DNA of 56,461 bases from Phycisphaerae bacterium (GCA_016935885.1 JAFGQA010000105.1:1-56461); one strand, 5' to 3'. Counted from the stretch's first letter, positions 9,594 through 17,933 are shown. The notes: generated by a model from the letters alone, not told the origin. Translations and numbers: made by a program.

Positions 9594-10076
9594 TCAACCG
9601 CCGGTGATTTTCGGCAGGGCGCCTTCGAAGTACATTGCGTGATCAGTTGAATCGTCGGGCACAAAGATGCCTGTGGTGGTGGTGTAGCGCCATCCGTGGG
9701 TGTTTGCTCCGGCGGCCGGTCCGTCCACACGTACATCGTTCTTGTCATTGTACAGGTTGCGGGGAAACGCGGTCAGGTACGGGCCGCGTGGACCGGTGGC
9801 GTTCAATGCGCCATCGGGATCTGTTCGCCCCAACAGTCGCGTGGCAAAGTTGTTCTTGTCGATGCCTCCGGTTTCCCCTTGGGCGGGTGTCCGGCCGTTA
9901 TGCTCCAAGATGTAGAGCTCAACCTGCCTGCGGACGATGGTGAGGTTGCTCTGCGTGGCTGCCTCCCGGGCGCCATCGTCTGCATCGGTGAACTGCGGGA
10001 CGACCACGGCCGCCAGAATGCCCAATATCACAACGACGATGAGCAGTTCCACAAGGGTAAATGCGTGACTTCGCAT
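9594..10076 (-). CDS. Type II secretion pseudopilin, GspG-like
   Basis: A 160-residue type IV pilin-like protein. The N-terminus MRSHAFTLVELLIVVVILG is a class III prepilin leader followed by the hydrophobic helix; residue -1 is Ala instead of the usual Gly, which prepilin peptidases can accept. The body (SNLTIVRRQVELYILEHNGRTPAQ, then a GPRGPYLTAFPRN segment) matches the major pseudopilin GspG layout. ATG 10076 puts only five residues before the cleavage site; a start at 10109 would give a longer leader. No other secretion gene is adjacent, so it may serve a distant type II system. It is convergent with apgM. Confidence 0.8.
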   Translation of the reverse strand: MRSHAFTLVELLIVVVILGILAAVVVPQFTDADDGAREAATQSNLTIVRRQVELYILEHNGRTPAQGETGGIDKNNFATRLLGRTDPDGALNATGPRGPYLTAFPRNLYNDKNDVRVDGPAAGANTHGWRYTTTTGIFVPDDSTDHAMYFEGALPKITGG

Positions 10077-10190
10077 GGCGGCAATCAGCGAGGGGCAACC
10101 GTTGACCATACGAGTCTCATCGGGCGCTTGCGACAGAGGATTTACATCCGGGCGAATGCTCAGGTCATCGGAGGCTGGCCCCGGATACAC

Positions 10191-10639
10191 GACGCCACAA
10201 CCGTGTCTATAATCCCTTGCCGAAGTAAGGGATTATACGGGGTACTCCGGGTAGCTTACCTACCCGTGCGTCCATCACGTTTGCGGGCGCTGGCAGACAG
10301 GCCGGCGGTGGTACCGACACGGCGGGCACTTGCGGACAAGCCGCCTGCACTACTCATGTTGAGGATCTTTGCGGCTCGCGAAGATGGTTGTGGCACCGGC
10401 GCCGGTGCCAGCCTTTGGCTGCGGCCGAAGGCTGCGTTCGGGCCCCCGTCCATAGCAGCCCGTGGCAAAACTGTGGCAGGACTGTGGCACCGGCGTCTCG
10501 CCGGTGGTTTTCACGGTCAGGAACGGCGTTTCCGAACCGCTGCTTTCCCTTTTGCCACGGGCTGATAGCCTTCGTGCAGTACTCAACAGTCGTTCGGACC
10601 GATCACGACGGCTACAATGTGAGGTGAGGTGAAGGCACG
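10191..10639. other. Non-coding gap rich in dispersed repeats
   Basis: The gap between the pseudopilin and the response regulator holds several hairpin repeats: a GCGGACAAGCCGCC unit near 10,330, and at about 10,448-10,567 a composite containing CTGTGGCACCGGCGTCTCG, a TCACGGTCAGGAACGGCGTT stretch and a closing GCCACGGGCTG. The composite is found inverted at about 38,273-38,372 and in part at 33,660-33,750. No convincing gene was seen. Confidence 0.7.
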
Positions 10640-11461
10640 GTGGGTCTTGGGCACGTTGTCATCATCGAAGACGAGGCGCCGATCCGGAAGGGCATCGTCG
10701 CCGCACTGCGCGTCGCCGGCTACGAGCCGATCGAGGCGGAGGACGGCGAGGCCGGACTGGTGACGGCAAGGCGGCAAGGCGTCGACCTGGTCTTGCTCGA
10801 TCTCATGCTGCCGAAGATGGACGGGATAGATGTGCTCGAGCAGCTCCGGCGGACGCATCCCACGCTGCCGGTGATCATCCTGACGGCCCGTGGGTCGGAG
10901 GATGAGCGGGTCGGAGGCTTCCATGCCGGCGCCGACGATTACATGGTCAAGCCGTTTTCGGCGAGGGAACTGGTGGCACGCGTCCAGGCCGTCCTGCGAC
11001 GCAGCCCGGAGCGCCCTGCCGTCGTCAAGGAGCTGTTCGTCGGCGAATCGGTTGTGGACCTGGAAAGGCGTGAGGTGCGCCTGGGAGACGGCGGTCGTCA
11101 AGTGCTGTCCGAGACGGAGTGCGCGATTCTCAGTCACCTGGCGTCCAATCCAAACCGTGCGGTCTCCCGCGACGAGCTGCTGACACGCCTGTGGGGTCTG
11201 AGCGGTTCCGGCATCGAGACGCGGACGATCGACATGCACGTGGCACGGCTGCGATCGAAGCTCGCCGCCGCGAGCGCAAGGTGCGAGAAGGGATTCTCGC
11301 ACCAGCAAGAACACCAAGGTAAGGACGAACACCAAGATAAGGACGAACACCACGACGAACAGCACATTGTTACTGTCCGGGGTAAGGGCTACATGCTGGG
11401 CCCCGGCGTTCGCAGATCCACGTCGTCCGGTGGCGACGCATCCGCCGGAGCCGATAGATGA
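10640..11461 (+). CDS. OmpR/PhoB-family response regulator with an in-frame insertion
   Basis: A 273-residue DNA-binding response regulator. The receiver domain has the acidic pocket (IIEDE), the phospho-acceptor Asp in DLVLLDLMLPKMDG, and the conserved Thr and Lys (LTARG, MVKPFSARELVARV). The C-terminal winged helix is recognisable (SRDELLTRLWG, RTIDMHVARLRSKL, VTVRGKGYML). It is about 40 residues longer than usual because a His/Gln/Lys/Asp-rich stretch separates the recognition helix from the terminal hairpin; this stretch comes from a palindromic repeat plus tandem units at 11,281-11,362. The GTG start has a GAAGG box nearby. ATGA overlap with the kinase gene shows they form one operon. 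Confidence 0.9.
   Translation: MGLGHVVIIEDEAPIRKGIVAALRVAGYEPIEAEDGEAGLVTARRQGVDLVLLDLMLPKMDGIDVLEQLRRTHPTLPVIILTARGSEDERVGGFHAGADDYMVKPFSARELVARVQAVLRRSPERPAVVKELFVGESVVDLERREVRLGDGGRQVLSETECAILSHLASNPNRAVSRDELLTRLWGLSGSGIETRTIDMHVARLRSKLAAASARCEKGFSHQQEHQGKDEHQDKDEHHDEQHIVTVRGKGYMLGPGVRRSTSSGGDASAGADR
11281..11362. repeat. Palindrome plus tandem units inside the response-regulator gene
   Basis: Arms GTGCGAGAA and TTCTCGCAC surround GGGA (11,281-11,302). They are followed by imperfect repeats of an AAGGACGAACACCA unit. The same palindrome in inverse orientation occurs at 56,421-56,442, and a variant at 23,641-23,660. The insertion keeps the host reading frame open. Confidence 0.85.
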
Positions 11462-13398
11462 CCTCGCCCCGAACAGCTCGCCGTCATGCGGTCACCGCCA
11501 TCGCGGTCGTCTCCTTACTGGTCGTCGCAGGCCTGGGCTGGGCGACGCATTTGGCCATCCAGCTTGATCGTGTCGAGGAACTTGCCTCGCGCGAGAGGTC
11601 GTTGGACGAAGCCCGGGCGATCGCCCTGTCCAGACTCGACGGCTTGGTCGCGCCGGTGTTGGACCGCGAGCAGGGGCGCCCGTATGAGCACTTTCGGCCC
11701 TACTACAAGCCGGCGCACGCTCTCAATGAGAAGGACGGGGCCGAGGTGAGCGGATCGATTCTACTCGAGTCTCCGCTGCTGACGATGCGTGGTCCTGACT
11801 GGCTCCTGCTGCATTTCCAGGCGACTGAGACGGACGAGAGCGAGAGCTGGAGCTCGCCGCAAATCGAGGAGGAATCTCGGTTTGCCACACCGGCATCAGT
11901 CATTCCGGCGGCCGACCGCCCGCGGCAGGCCCTGGCGGAGAACTGGCTCGCAGCCATCAGGGAGCGGTACACGCCGTTGGAGCTGCTCCAGGAACTCGAA
12001 CATGTTGTCACCGCCCGCGGTGATGCCATGGGACGCGGTGCGCCCGCCACGGGAAGCGGTATGTCCGAGCCTCCGAGCCGGGACACGAGTGCATCCAACG
12101 GCATCCGCCACGGCGCCGCCGAGTTTCTTCGGCGGGGCGCTCGACTGGTCCAATTGGAGAGCGAAGACCGGCCCATTGTGTGCTGGCCCGAGACGGTCGC
12201 GTTCGAGAACCTGGAGGCTCCCGTTCCGGCGCCACTGGACACAACGACAACATCCGAACGGTCCCCGATCTGTGTGAGTGTCCTGCCGAGCCCCATGAAG
12301 CCCGTCTGGCTGGATGTCACACTGGACGGCCGTAAGCAACTTGCATTCATGCGGACCGTCACCGTCGAGACGGGCAACTTCTGCACATTGCAGGGCGTGC
12401 TGATAGACTGGCCCCGCCTTCAAGATGTGCTCGAGACCGAGGTGCGGAAGCTGTTTCCGCAGGCGAGGATCACCCCGGTAGCAACGGATGTGCCCGTCGA
12501 ACATGGCCTCACCCACACGATGATGCAGACCATTCCCGCGAGGCTCGAGATGGGCGAGTCCGCCACCGCCGAAATGCCGGGGATTTCAACCGGCTTGAAA
12601 GCGGGACTGGCGGTGGCCTGGGGTGCGACGATCATGGCGCTGTTTGCCATCGGTTATGGCACGGTGAAGTATGCGACTGACGCGGAACGGCGAATGCGCT
12701 TCGCGTCGGCGGTGACGCACGAGTTGCGGACGCCGCTGACGTCTTTCCAACTCTACAGCGACCTGCTGGCCGATATGCCCGTGGAGGACGCCAGGCAGCG
12801 GCGTCACTTTGCCGAGACCCTTCGCGGGGAATCGAAGCGGTTGTCCCGCCTGGTCGAGAACGTGCTCGCCTATTCGCGGATCGGCGCCGCGGAACCGGCG
12901 TTGCACCTGCGCAAAACGGCTCCACAAGACCTGCTCGATGCGGTTCACTGCTCGGCGACCGGGGAGCATTGCAGGGCGGCCGGCAAGGACCTGGTGGTCG
13001 AGAACCGGTGCTCGAACGGGCTGGCGATCGAAACGGACTCGGAGTTCGTCGTTCAGATACTGACCAACCTCGTTGAGAACGCCTGCAAGTACAGCGCCGA
13101 TGCGGACGATCGCCGCGTCTGGCTGACGGCCTCGGAAGGCCCCATTGGCATGGTCACGTTCGAGGTGGACGACGCCGGATCGGGCGTACGCCCGCACGAT
13201 CGTCGCGCCGTCTTCCAGCCGTTTCGCCGATCCAATCCGGCCGGCTCGAAGGGCGCAGGCGGCGTGGGCCTGGGCCTGGCATTGTCACGCTACTGGGCCA
13301 CTTGCCTGGGAGGGCACCTGACCCTGCGGCGCAGCCCGCGCAATGGGACGCGCTACAGCAGCTTCGTATTGAGTTTGCCGATCGGCACTCAGGCCTGA
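11458..13398 (+). CDS. Membrane sensor histidine kinase
   Basis: A 646-residue sensor kinase, the partner of the overlapping response regulator. An N-terminal membrane helix (about residues 11-35) leads into a long extracytoplasmic sensor region of some 340 residues with no recognised fold, then a second membrane helix (AGLAVAWGATIMALFAIGYG). The HisKA box is VTHELRTPLTSF, with the phospho-accepting His near residue 421. The ATPase domain shows the N box (NLVENACKYS), G1 box (DDAGSGV) and G2 box (GVGLGLALS). The start overlaps the regulator stop as ATGA, so expression is coupled. The stimulus cannot be told from sequence. Confidence 0.9.
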   Translation: MTSPRTARRHAVTAIAVVSLLVVAGLGWATHLAIQLDRVEELASRERSLDEARAIALSRLDGLVAPVLDREQGRPYEHFRPYYKPAHALNEKDGAEVSGSILLESPLLTMRGPDWLLLHFQATETDESESWSSPQIEEESRFATPASVIPAADRPRQALAENWLAAIRERYTPLELLQELEHVVTARGDAMGRGAPATGSGMSEPPSRDTSASNGIRHGAAEFLRRGARLVQLESEDRPIVCWPETVAFENLEAPVPAPLDTTTTSERSPICVSVLPSPMKPVWLDVTLDGRKQLAFMRTVTVETGNFCTLQGVLIDWPRLQDVLETEVRKLFPQARITPVATDVPVEHGLTHTMMQTIPARLEMGESATAEMPGISTGLKAGLAVAWGATIMALFAIGYGTVKYATDAERRMRFASAVTHELRTPLTSFQLYSDLLADMPVEDARQRRHFAETLRGESKRLSRLVENVLAYSRIGAAEPALHLRKTAPQDLLDAVHCSATGEHCRAAGKDLVVENRCSNGLAIETDSEFVVQILTNLVENACKYSADADDRRVWLTASEGPIGMVTFEVDDAGSGVRPHDRRAVFQPFRRSNPAGSKGAGGVGLGLALSRYWATCLGGHLTLRRSPRNGTRYSSFVLSLPIGTQA

Positions 13399-13454
13399 CG
13401 AGGAATACCGAACAGTGTCTGGCAGCAGCCGACAGGCAATGGTCAGCAAGGCCG

Positions 13455-14897
13455 TCAGCGGCTCCTTCGCTTACGGGCCTTGCGTTTGTCTCGCTTGCTG
13501 GGCTTGAACTTGGGCTTGGACTTGCCCTTGAAGCTGGGCATCTTGCCGCCGGCCATGGACATCTGGGCGAATTGGGAACCGAACTTCATCCGTTCCCTCA
13601 GGCCCATGCCGGCCATGTGCTTCATCATGTCGCGGGCTTGGAGGAATTGCTTACACAGGCCGCTGACGTCCTCGGTCTCGGTGCCGCTGCCGCGGGCGAT
13701 GCGGCGGCGGTGCGAGGCGCCGATGATCTTGGGGTTGGCTCGCTCCTTGGGCGTCATCGAGTTGACGATGGCCTTCATGCGCGTGACTTCGCCTTCGTCG
13801 ATCTGCATGTCGGCCTCGCGCATCATGCCGCCGACGCCGGGGATCAGCTTGAGCATGTCCTTGAGCGACTTGCCGCCCATGACCTTGTCCATCTGACTGA
13901 TGAAGTCTTCGAGCGTGAGCTCCCCCTTCTTCATCTTGGCTTCGAGCTTGGCGGCCTCCTCGGCGTCGACCGCTTTCTGTGCCTGCTCAACGAGGGAGAC
14001 GATGTCGCCCATGCCGAGGATGCGGCCGGCCATGCGCTCGGGGTGGAATTCCTCGAGTCGGTCCAGCTTCTCGCCAACGCCGATGAACTTGACCGGCTTC
14101 TGGACGATGCTCTTGACGGACAAGATGGCCCCGCCACGCGTGTCGGAGTCGAACTTGGTGAGGATGACGCCATCGAGCTCAAGGCGCTCGTTGAAGTTCT
14201 TGGCGGTATTGACGGCGTCCTGACCGGTCATGGCGTCGAGGACAAGGTAGATCTGGTGCGGGGAGACGGCCCTGGCGACGTTGCCGATCTCAGTCATCAA
14301 CTCCTCGTCGATGGAGAGGCGTCCCGCAGTGTCGAGGATGACGACGTCGATGAGCTTCTTCCTCGCGGATGACACGCCGTTCCGGCAGACCTTGACCGCG
14401 TTTTGGTGGCCACGTTCGGCGTGTACCGCCACGTCAAGCTGCTGGCCGAGGACCTCGAGCTGGTCGATGGCGGCGGGGCGTTTGAGGTCGGCGGCGACGA
14501 GCATCGGCTTCTTGCCGAGCCCGATGCAATACTTGGCGAGCTTCGCGCAGGTCGTGGTCTTACCTGAGCCTTGCAGGCCGGCCATGAGGATGATCGTGGG
14601 CGGGTCCGACACCCAGGGGATGCGCGAGTCAACGGGCCCCATGAGGTTGATCAGCTCGTCATTGACGATCTTGATCATGACCTGCTCGGGGTGCAGGGTC
14701 TTGATGACCTCGGCACCGATGGCTTGCTCGGTGACCTCCTTGGTGAAGGACTTAACGACGTCGAGGTGGACGTCCGCCTCAAGCAGGGCGGTGCGGACCT
14801 CGCGCATGATCTCGCGGACGTTTTCCTCGGTGATCTTTCCGCGCCCGCTCATCCTGCGGAAGACGTCGTTCAGGCGGTCTGTGAGGGCGTCAAACAT
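13455..14897 (-). CDS. ffh: Signal recognition particle GTPase Ffh (SRP54)
   Basis: A 480-residue Ffh that binds SRP RNA and signal peptides and docks with FtsY for co-translational membrane targeting. The N domain (MFDALTDRLNDVFRRM) is followed by the GTPase domain with the P-loop GLQGSGKTTTCAKLA, DTAGRLSIDEELM, TKFDSDTRGG and the GVGEKLDRLEEFHPERMAGRILGMGD junction. The methionine-rich M domain then runs to the end, with the RNA-binding SHRRRIARGSG segment. The tail is unusually basic (KGKSKPKFKPSKRDKRKARKRRSR in pieces), perhaps aiding RNA or ribosome contact. The gene is convergent with the kinase gene and 57 bp from its stop. Confidence 0.95.
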   Translation of the reverse strand: MFDALTDRLNDVFRRMSGRGKITEENVREIMREVRTALLEADVHLDVVKSFTKEVTEQAIGAEVIKTLHPEQVMIKIVNDELINLMGPVDSRIPWVSDPPTIILMAGLQGSGKTTTCAKLAKYCIGLGKKPMLVAADLKRPAAIDQLEVLGQQLDVAVHAERGHQNAVKVCRNGVSSARKKLIDVVILDTAGRLSIDEELMTEIGNVARAVSPHQIYLVLDAMTGQDAVNTAKNFNERLELDGVILTKFDSDTRGGAILSVKSIVQKPVKFIGVGEKLDRLEEFHPERMAGRILGMGDIVSLVEQAQKAVDAEEAAKLEAKMKKGELTLEDFISQMDKVMGGKSLKDMLKLIPGVGGMMREADMQIDEGEVTRMKAIVNSMTPKERANPKIIGASHRRRIARGSGTETEDVSGLCKQFLQARDMMKHMAGMGLRERMKFGSQFAQMSMAGGKMPSFKGKSKPKFKPSKRDKRKARKRRSR

Positions 14898-15465
14898 GGG
14901 TGCTCGGTTCTTTTCGAGTGTCTTCGGGTGGGAGAAGCAAGCTCAACAACCGCACGATACGTTTGAAACGGAGAGGATTCAAGCCGAGGCGGTTGACGCC
15001 ATGCAGCTACGAACAAGGGCGAGGAGCAAGTCTGCCTGTCGCTGCTGGCCAGTGATGCAGAGCAAACACGCTCGGTGTTGTGGGGACGTTTGGCAATCGC
15101 AAGGGGTGGCCGCGAGCGCCCTGCGCCGCGCCGTAGGAGCGAAGCGCGGGCACGTCGGTCCGCGCATGAGTCCGAGAAGCCAGTGGATGGGAGATGGAGG
15201 TCGTAAGGACCCGGAGGAATCGGGTGTTCGGTCGTAAAGGCTTGTCTTGCAGTGGGTTACCGTTCCATGTTCCGCGTTGGCTTCATCTTGGGTTGGTGTG
15301 CGGGTTTTTCCGCAGTTCCTCGAGAAACAAGGGTTTTTTGAGGAGGATTGCCGCATGTTCATGCGTGGTCGGGACTTGTGAATCTCGGCGCGGTGAGACC
15401 TGTAACTATAGTTGTCACAAATACTTATGGATTGTGAGGATTGCGCAAGAAAGCTCAAAGATCCG
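14898..15465. other. Intergenic region between ffh and the pyrK leader
   Basis: About 570 bp with no convincing gene. ORFs here are short and of poor composition. It must contain the ffh promoter on the minus strand, but I could not pick a clear -35/-10 pair. No SRP RNA-like motif was seen. Confidence 0.5.
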
Positions 15466-15494
15466 TTGACACCCGTTGGGCGCTTTGATAGAGT
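15466..15494 (+). promoter_or_regulatory. Sigma70-type promoter of the pyrK leader
   Basis: TTGACA at 15,466-15,471 and TAGAGT at 15,489-15,494 have an optimal 17-bp spacing. Transcription would begin near 15,501, about 120 nt before a strong terminator hairpin and 216 nt before the pyrK ATG. The -35 is a perfect consensus match. Confidence 0.75.
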
Positions 15495-15500
15495 TGCGCC

Positions 15501-15627
15501 CGTTCTCGCGGTTCCTGCTCGCAGACCGGAGAGTTGCACAGACGAGGCTTACCGCCACGAGCATCGGCTTCTGTAGCCGTGGCGCTCCTCCGGGTCGGAA
15601 GTGAGATCTGACCCGGAGGTTTTTTTT
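15501..15627 (+). promoter_or_regulatory. Likely PyrR-type transcription attenuator leader
   Basis: The leader holds the hairpin GCAGACCGGAGAGTTGC (15,521-15,537), whose purine-rich loop resembles the PyrR binding loop (consensus near UCCNGNGAGG). It ends in a perfect 10-bp terminator stem, CCTCCGGGTC / GACCCGGAGG, followed by eight T. GACCGGAG inside the binding loop (15,524-15,531) is complementary, with one bulge, to the 5' arm of the terminator, CTCCGGGTC. The two can therefore form an antiterminator that excludes both hairpins. That three-way exchange is the PyrR mechanism known from Bacillus, where UMP-bound PyrR favours termination. The downstream gene is pyrK, as expected. PyrR itself is not in the window, so this is an inference. 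Confidence 0.6.
15587..15627 (+). terminator. Rho-independent terminator in the pyrK leader
   Basis: A 10-bp perfect stem (15,587-15,596 with 15,610-15,619), a 13-nt loop and eight consecutive T residues. It lies upstream of pyrK and not after a gene, so it is most likely a regulated attenuator. Confidence 0.85.
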
Positions 15628-15716
15628 GCGCCGTTCACGCTGCGTTGTCCGCGCCGCGCGCTTGTCGAACGTTTGCAGTGTGGCATGTTGGGCATAGCAT
15701 TGGCGCGGAGGTGATG

Positions 15717-16664
15717 ATGAGTCAGGCCGAGCATTGCGGCGCATTCATAGGCCAGGTCGTGCGACGCCGTATGCCCTGTCGAGCGCACTTCGAGCTGACG
15801 CTTTTCGTGGAGGGGTTTCCGTCTGCCACACCCGGACAGTTCGTGCAGGTTCGCCGTGATTCGCTATTGCAGCGCGCTGAACGGAGGGTGTTGAGCGAGT
15901 GTGATGAGGCAGGCGTTTCCGCGGCGCGCGGCAGCACGGCTGGTTGTGGTCCGTTGTTGCGGCGCCCGTTCAGCATCGCGGGATTGCGCCGAGCGGGCGG
16001 TCGATGTGAGATCGATCTCCTTGGGCGCGTCGTCGGCGCGGTCACCCGTTGGATGGCGGCGCTCTCACCGGGCGATCCCATCAGCGTTTTGGGTCCATTG
16101 GGGGCCGGGTTTTCGGCGCCGGCTCGGGGCCAGCGAGCGTTGCTGGTGGCCGGAGGTATCGGGCTGCCCCCCATCCGGTGGCTGGGTGAGAGGTTGCGCC
16201 AGGATGGCGTGACTTGTGATGCGATCTACGGCGCCCAAACACGGGACTCGTTGCCAATCACGCTGACCGAGGAGCCGTCGACGAGCGGTGCGTTGACGTC
16301 GTGCGTGGAGGAATTCTCGCGTAACGGCATTCCCGTGGCGATCACGACGGATGACGGGACTTGTGGCGCGCGCGGACGCGTGACGGACATGCTGATCGAG
16401 TATCTGGATGATTGCGACGACGTTTCATCGGTGCGGGTCTATGGGTGCGGGCCGGAGCCGATGCTGCGGGCGGTTGCGTCGTTGTGTGTTCGACGGGGCG
16501 TGGATTGCGAATTGGCGTTGGAGCGCACGATGGGCTGTGGCATGGGCGTGTGCCAATCGTGCGTGGTTCCGGTCGTGGACGAATCTGGCGCAGAGGGGTG
16601 GCGCTACGCGTTGTGTTGCACCGAAGGACCGGTCTTCGACGCCTCGCACGTGAAGTGGTCCTAA
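15717..16664 (+). CDS. pyrK: Dihydroorotate dehydrogenase electron-transfer subunit, PyrK-type
   Basis: A 315-residue flavin and iron-sulfur subunit that carries electrons from dihydroorotate dehydrogenase PyrD to NAD in pyrimidine synthesis. The FAD-binding barrel shows LLRRPFSIAGL, the NAD-binding domain LLVAGGIGLPPIRWLGE and VYGCGPEPML, and the C-terminal [2Fe-2S] site is MGCGMGVCQSCVVP followed by YALCCTEGPVF. All four cluster cysteines are present. ATG 15717 follows GGAGG at a good distance; ATG 15714 is an alternative. It is somewhat longer than usual owing to an insert near residues 45-75. No pyrD is adjacent. The attenuator upstream supports the pyrimidine assignment over a hydrogenase or sulfide dehydrogenase relative. 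Confidence 0.85.
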   Translation: MSQAEHCGAFIGQVVRRRMPCRAHFELTLFVEGFPSATPGQFVQVRRDSLLQRAERRVLSECDEAGVSAARGSTAGCGPLLRRPFSIAGLRRAGGRCEIDLLGRVVGAVTRWMAALSPGDPISVLGPLGAGFSAPARGQRALLVAGGIGLPPIRWLGERLRQDGVTCDAIYGAQTRDSLPITLTEEPSTSGALTSCVEEFSRNGIPVAITTDDGTCGARGRVTDMLIEYLDDCDDVSSVRVYGCGPEPMLRAVASLCVRRGVDCELALERTMGCGMGVCQSCVVPVVDESGAEGWRYALCCTEGPVFDASHVKWS

Positions 16665-16799
16665 GGGCGTCTGATTCAGACCAGCCGCGGGCTTTAGCCC
16701 ATGCGGTCTTTCCACTTGACAAGAAGCCGCGTCGCGTCGTTCGGTCTGACGCCACAAGAAGCTTGTTGTGACCGGCCACTGGGGACAAGTCCCTTCGAT

Positions 16800-17459
16800 T
16801 CAGGGAATTCTTGCAGGGAGCTCAAGGATTTCCGCCGGGTCCTCGATGAGAAAATCAGGTCCGGCGGCTTGTAGCTCGACCTTCGAGCGAAAGCCCCATG
16901 TTACGGCGATACCGATCATGCCGGCGTTTCGCGCGGTTTGGATGTCGACGCTCGAATCGCCGATGAAGAAGGCGGCGCGCGGCTGCACGTTGAGTCGCCG
17001 GACGATTTGCAAGGCGATTCTCGGCGAGGGCTTTCTGTCTTGCTCGGCGATGTAGCCGCGAATGTCCGCGAAGTACCGTTGCAGGCCAAGTTGCTCGGCG
17101 ACGTGTACGGTGAGCGCGTGCGGCTTGTTCGAGAGCACGGCCATCGGCATGCGGCGCCGACTCAATAAGTTTAGCGTTTGCAGTACCTTGGGATATGGTC
17201 TGGTGTGGTCGGTGCAGTGCGTTCGGTAGTGGGTCGTTGCGGACCGGACGAGGCGTTCAAGTGTTCGGGTGTCGGCCGTTGGGCAGGCGCGCTGGCAGAG
17301 AGTAGGCAATCCGTCGCCGATCCAACGTCGAACCTCGTCGACGGTCGCAGGTGATTTCTTGAGTTCAGCGAGCGCGCTGTTCAGGGCGTTAGCGATGTCC
17401 CGCAACGAGTCGACGAGCGTGCCGTCAAGGTCGAAAACGAATGCGCTCTTGTGTGTCAT
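16800..17459 (-). CDS. HAD-superfamily phosphatase, phosphoglycolate phosphatase-like
   Basis: A 219-residue haloacid dehalogenase-type phosphatase. Motif I is FVFDLDGTLVDSLRDIANALN, with the nucleophile and acid-base Asp pair. A helical cap follows (ADTRTLERLVRSATTHYRTHC), then motif II (AVLSNKPHA), the conserved Lys region (AEQDRKPSPRIAL) and motif IV (FFIGDSSVDIQTARNAGM). The layout is that of Gph-type enzymes, which clear 2-phosphoglycolate; the true substrate is not proven. ATG 17459 is chosen because it sits directly before the conserved core; an upstream extension lacks family similarity. Confidence 0.85.
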   Translation of the reverse strand: MTHKSAFVFDLDGTLVDSLRDIANALNSALAELKKSPATVDEVRRWIGDGLPTLCQRACPTADTRTLERLVRSATTHYRTHCTDHTRPYPKVLQTLNLLSRRRMPMAVLSNKPHALTVHVAEQLGLQRYFADIRGYIAEQDRKPSPRIALQIVRRLNVQPRAAFFIGDSSVDIQTARNAGMIGIAVTWGFRSKVELQAAGPDFLIEDPAEILELPARIP

Positions 17460-17551
17460 GCGTTGCTCGCCGGTTTCAGCACGCGCATCCGATCGAGGTG
17501 AGCAGTTCAATCCCGAAGAGACAAATCTGCTGCGGCGAAAAAAAAACCTGT

Positions 17552-17579
17552 TGACAACGCGTTAGCCTACTCTAGACTT
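17552..17579 (+). promoter_or_regulatory. Sigma70-type promoter of the lysine-rich protein gene
   Basis: A perfect TTGACA is followed after 16 bp by TAGACT, ending near 17,579. A strong Shine-Dalgarno sequence and the ATG of the lysine-rich protein follow within 30 bp, implying a short leader and strong expression. Confidence 0.65.
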
Positions 17580-17605
17580 TTTCAATTAGAAAGGAGGTGA
17601 CGCTA

Positions 17606-17752
17606 ATGGCCAAACGGAAAAAGAAAAGCGCCACTAAGAAAAAGGCTACGAAAAAAGCCACCAAGAAGAAGGTAGCAAAGAAGAAGAAGAAGAAGGTAGC
17701 GAAGAAGAAAACTACCAAGAAAAAGGCCAAAAGGAAGGCCAAGAAGAAGTAG
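17606..17752 (+). CDS. Small lysine-rich histone H1-like protein (48 aa)
   Basis: A 48-residue protein made almost only of Lys, Ala, Thr, Val and Arg, in KKxAxKK-type repeats, like the C-terminal tails of bacterial histone H1-like proteins (Hc1, AlgR3 type). Its charge predicts binding to DNA or RNA. The gene is well framed: a TTGACA promoter, an AAAGGAGGTGA ribosome binding site that matches the anti-Shine-Dalgarno sequence almost fully, and a strong terminator 100 bp after the stop. It is therefore probably highly expressed. It is followed by a ParA ATPase gene, a possible partner in chromosome organisation, though a terminator separates them. Confidence 0.85.
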   Translation: MAKRKKKSATKKKATKKATKKKVAKKKKKKVAKKKTTKKKAKRKAKKK

Positions 17753-17849
17753 CAGCCGAACAGGATGCGGGCTGCTCGCTCGGCCGGAAGAACAAGTTCC
17801 GGTGCGATCGGGAGCCAGGCCTTCAGACAATTGGAAGGCCCAACAAGAA

Positions 17850-17892
17850 ATGGAAGGTGCCTTCGCCACGGCGGCACCTTCCATCTTTTTTT
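17850..17892 (+). terminator. Rho-independent terminator after the lysine-rich protein gene
   Basis: A 12-bp perfect stem (ATGGAAGGTGCC with GGCACCTTCCAT) and a run of seven T after one C. It ends the transcript of the histone-like gene. Confidence 0.85.
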
Positions 17893-17924
17893 GCGTGGCG
17901 ATGGTGGAGGCCGTTTCAAGGTGT

Positions 17925-17933
17925 TGTTATAAT
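17925..17933 (+). promoter_or_regulatory. Extended -10 promoter of the parA-like gene
   Basis: TGT followed by TATAAT (17,928-17,933) is a consensus extended -10 element, 57 bp before the ATG of the ParA-like gene. No good -35 hexamer is present, which fits this promoter class. Confidence 0.5.

Noticed and set aside
10583..11365. Minus-strand ORF of 260 codons opposite the response regulator
   Set aside because: The sense strand encodes a clear response regulator with all family residues; the antisense frame is open only because of high G+C.
15501..15627. Leader RNA as SRP or 6S RNA
   Set aside because: It lacks the SRP tetraloop and symmetric-loop motifs and the long closed stem of 6S RNA; mutual pairing of the binding loop with the terminator explains it better as an attenuator.
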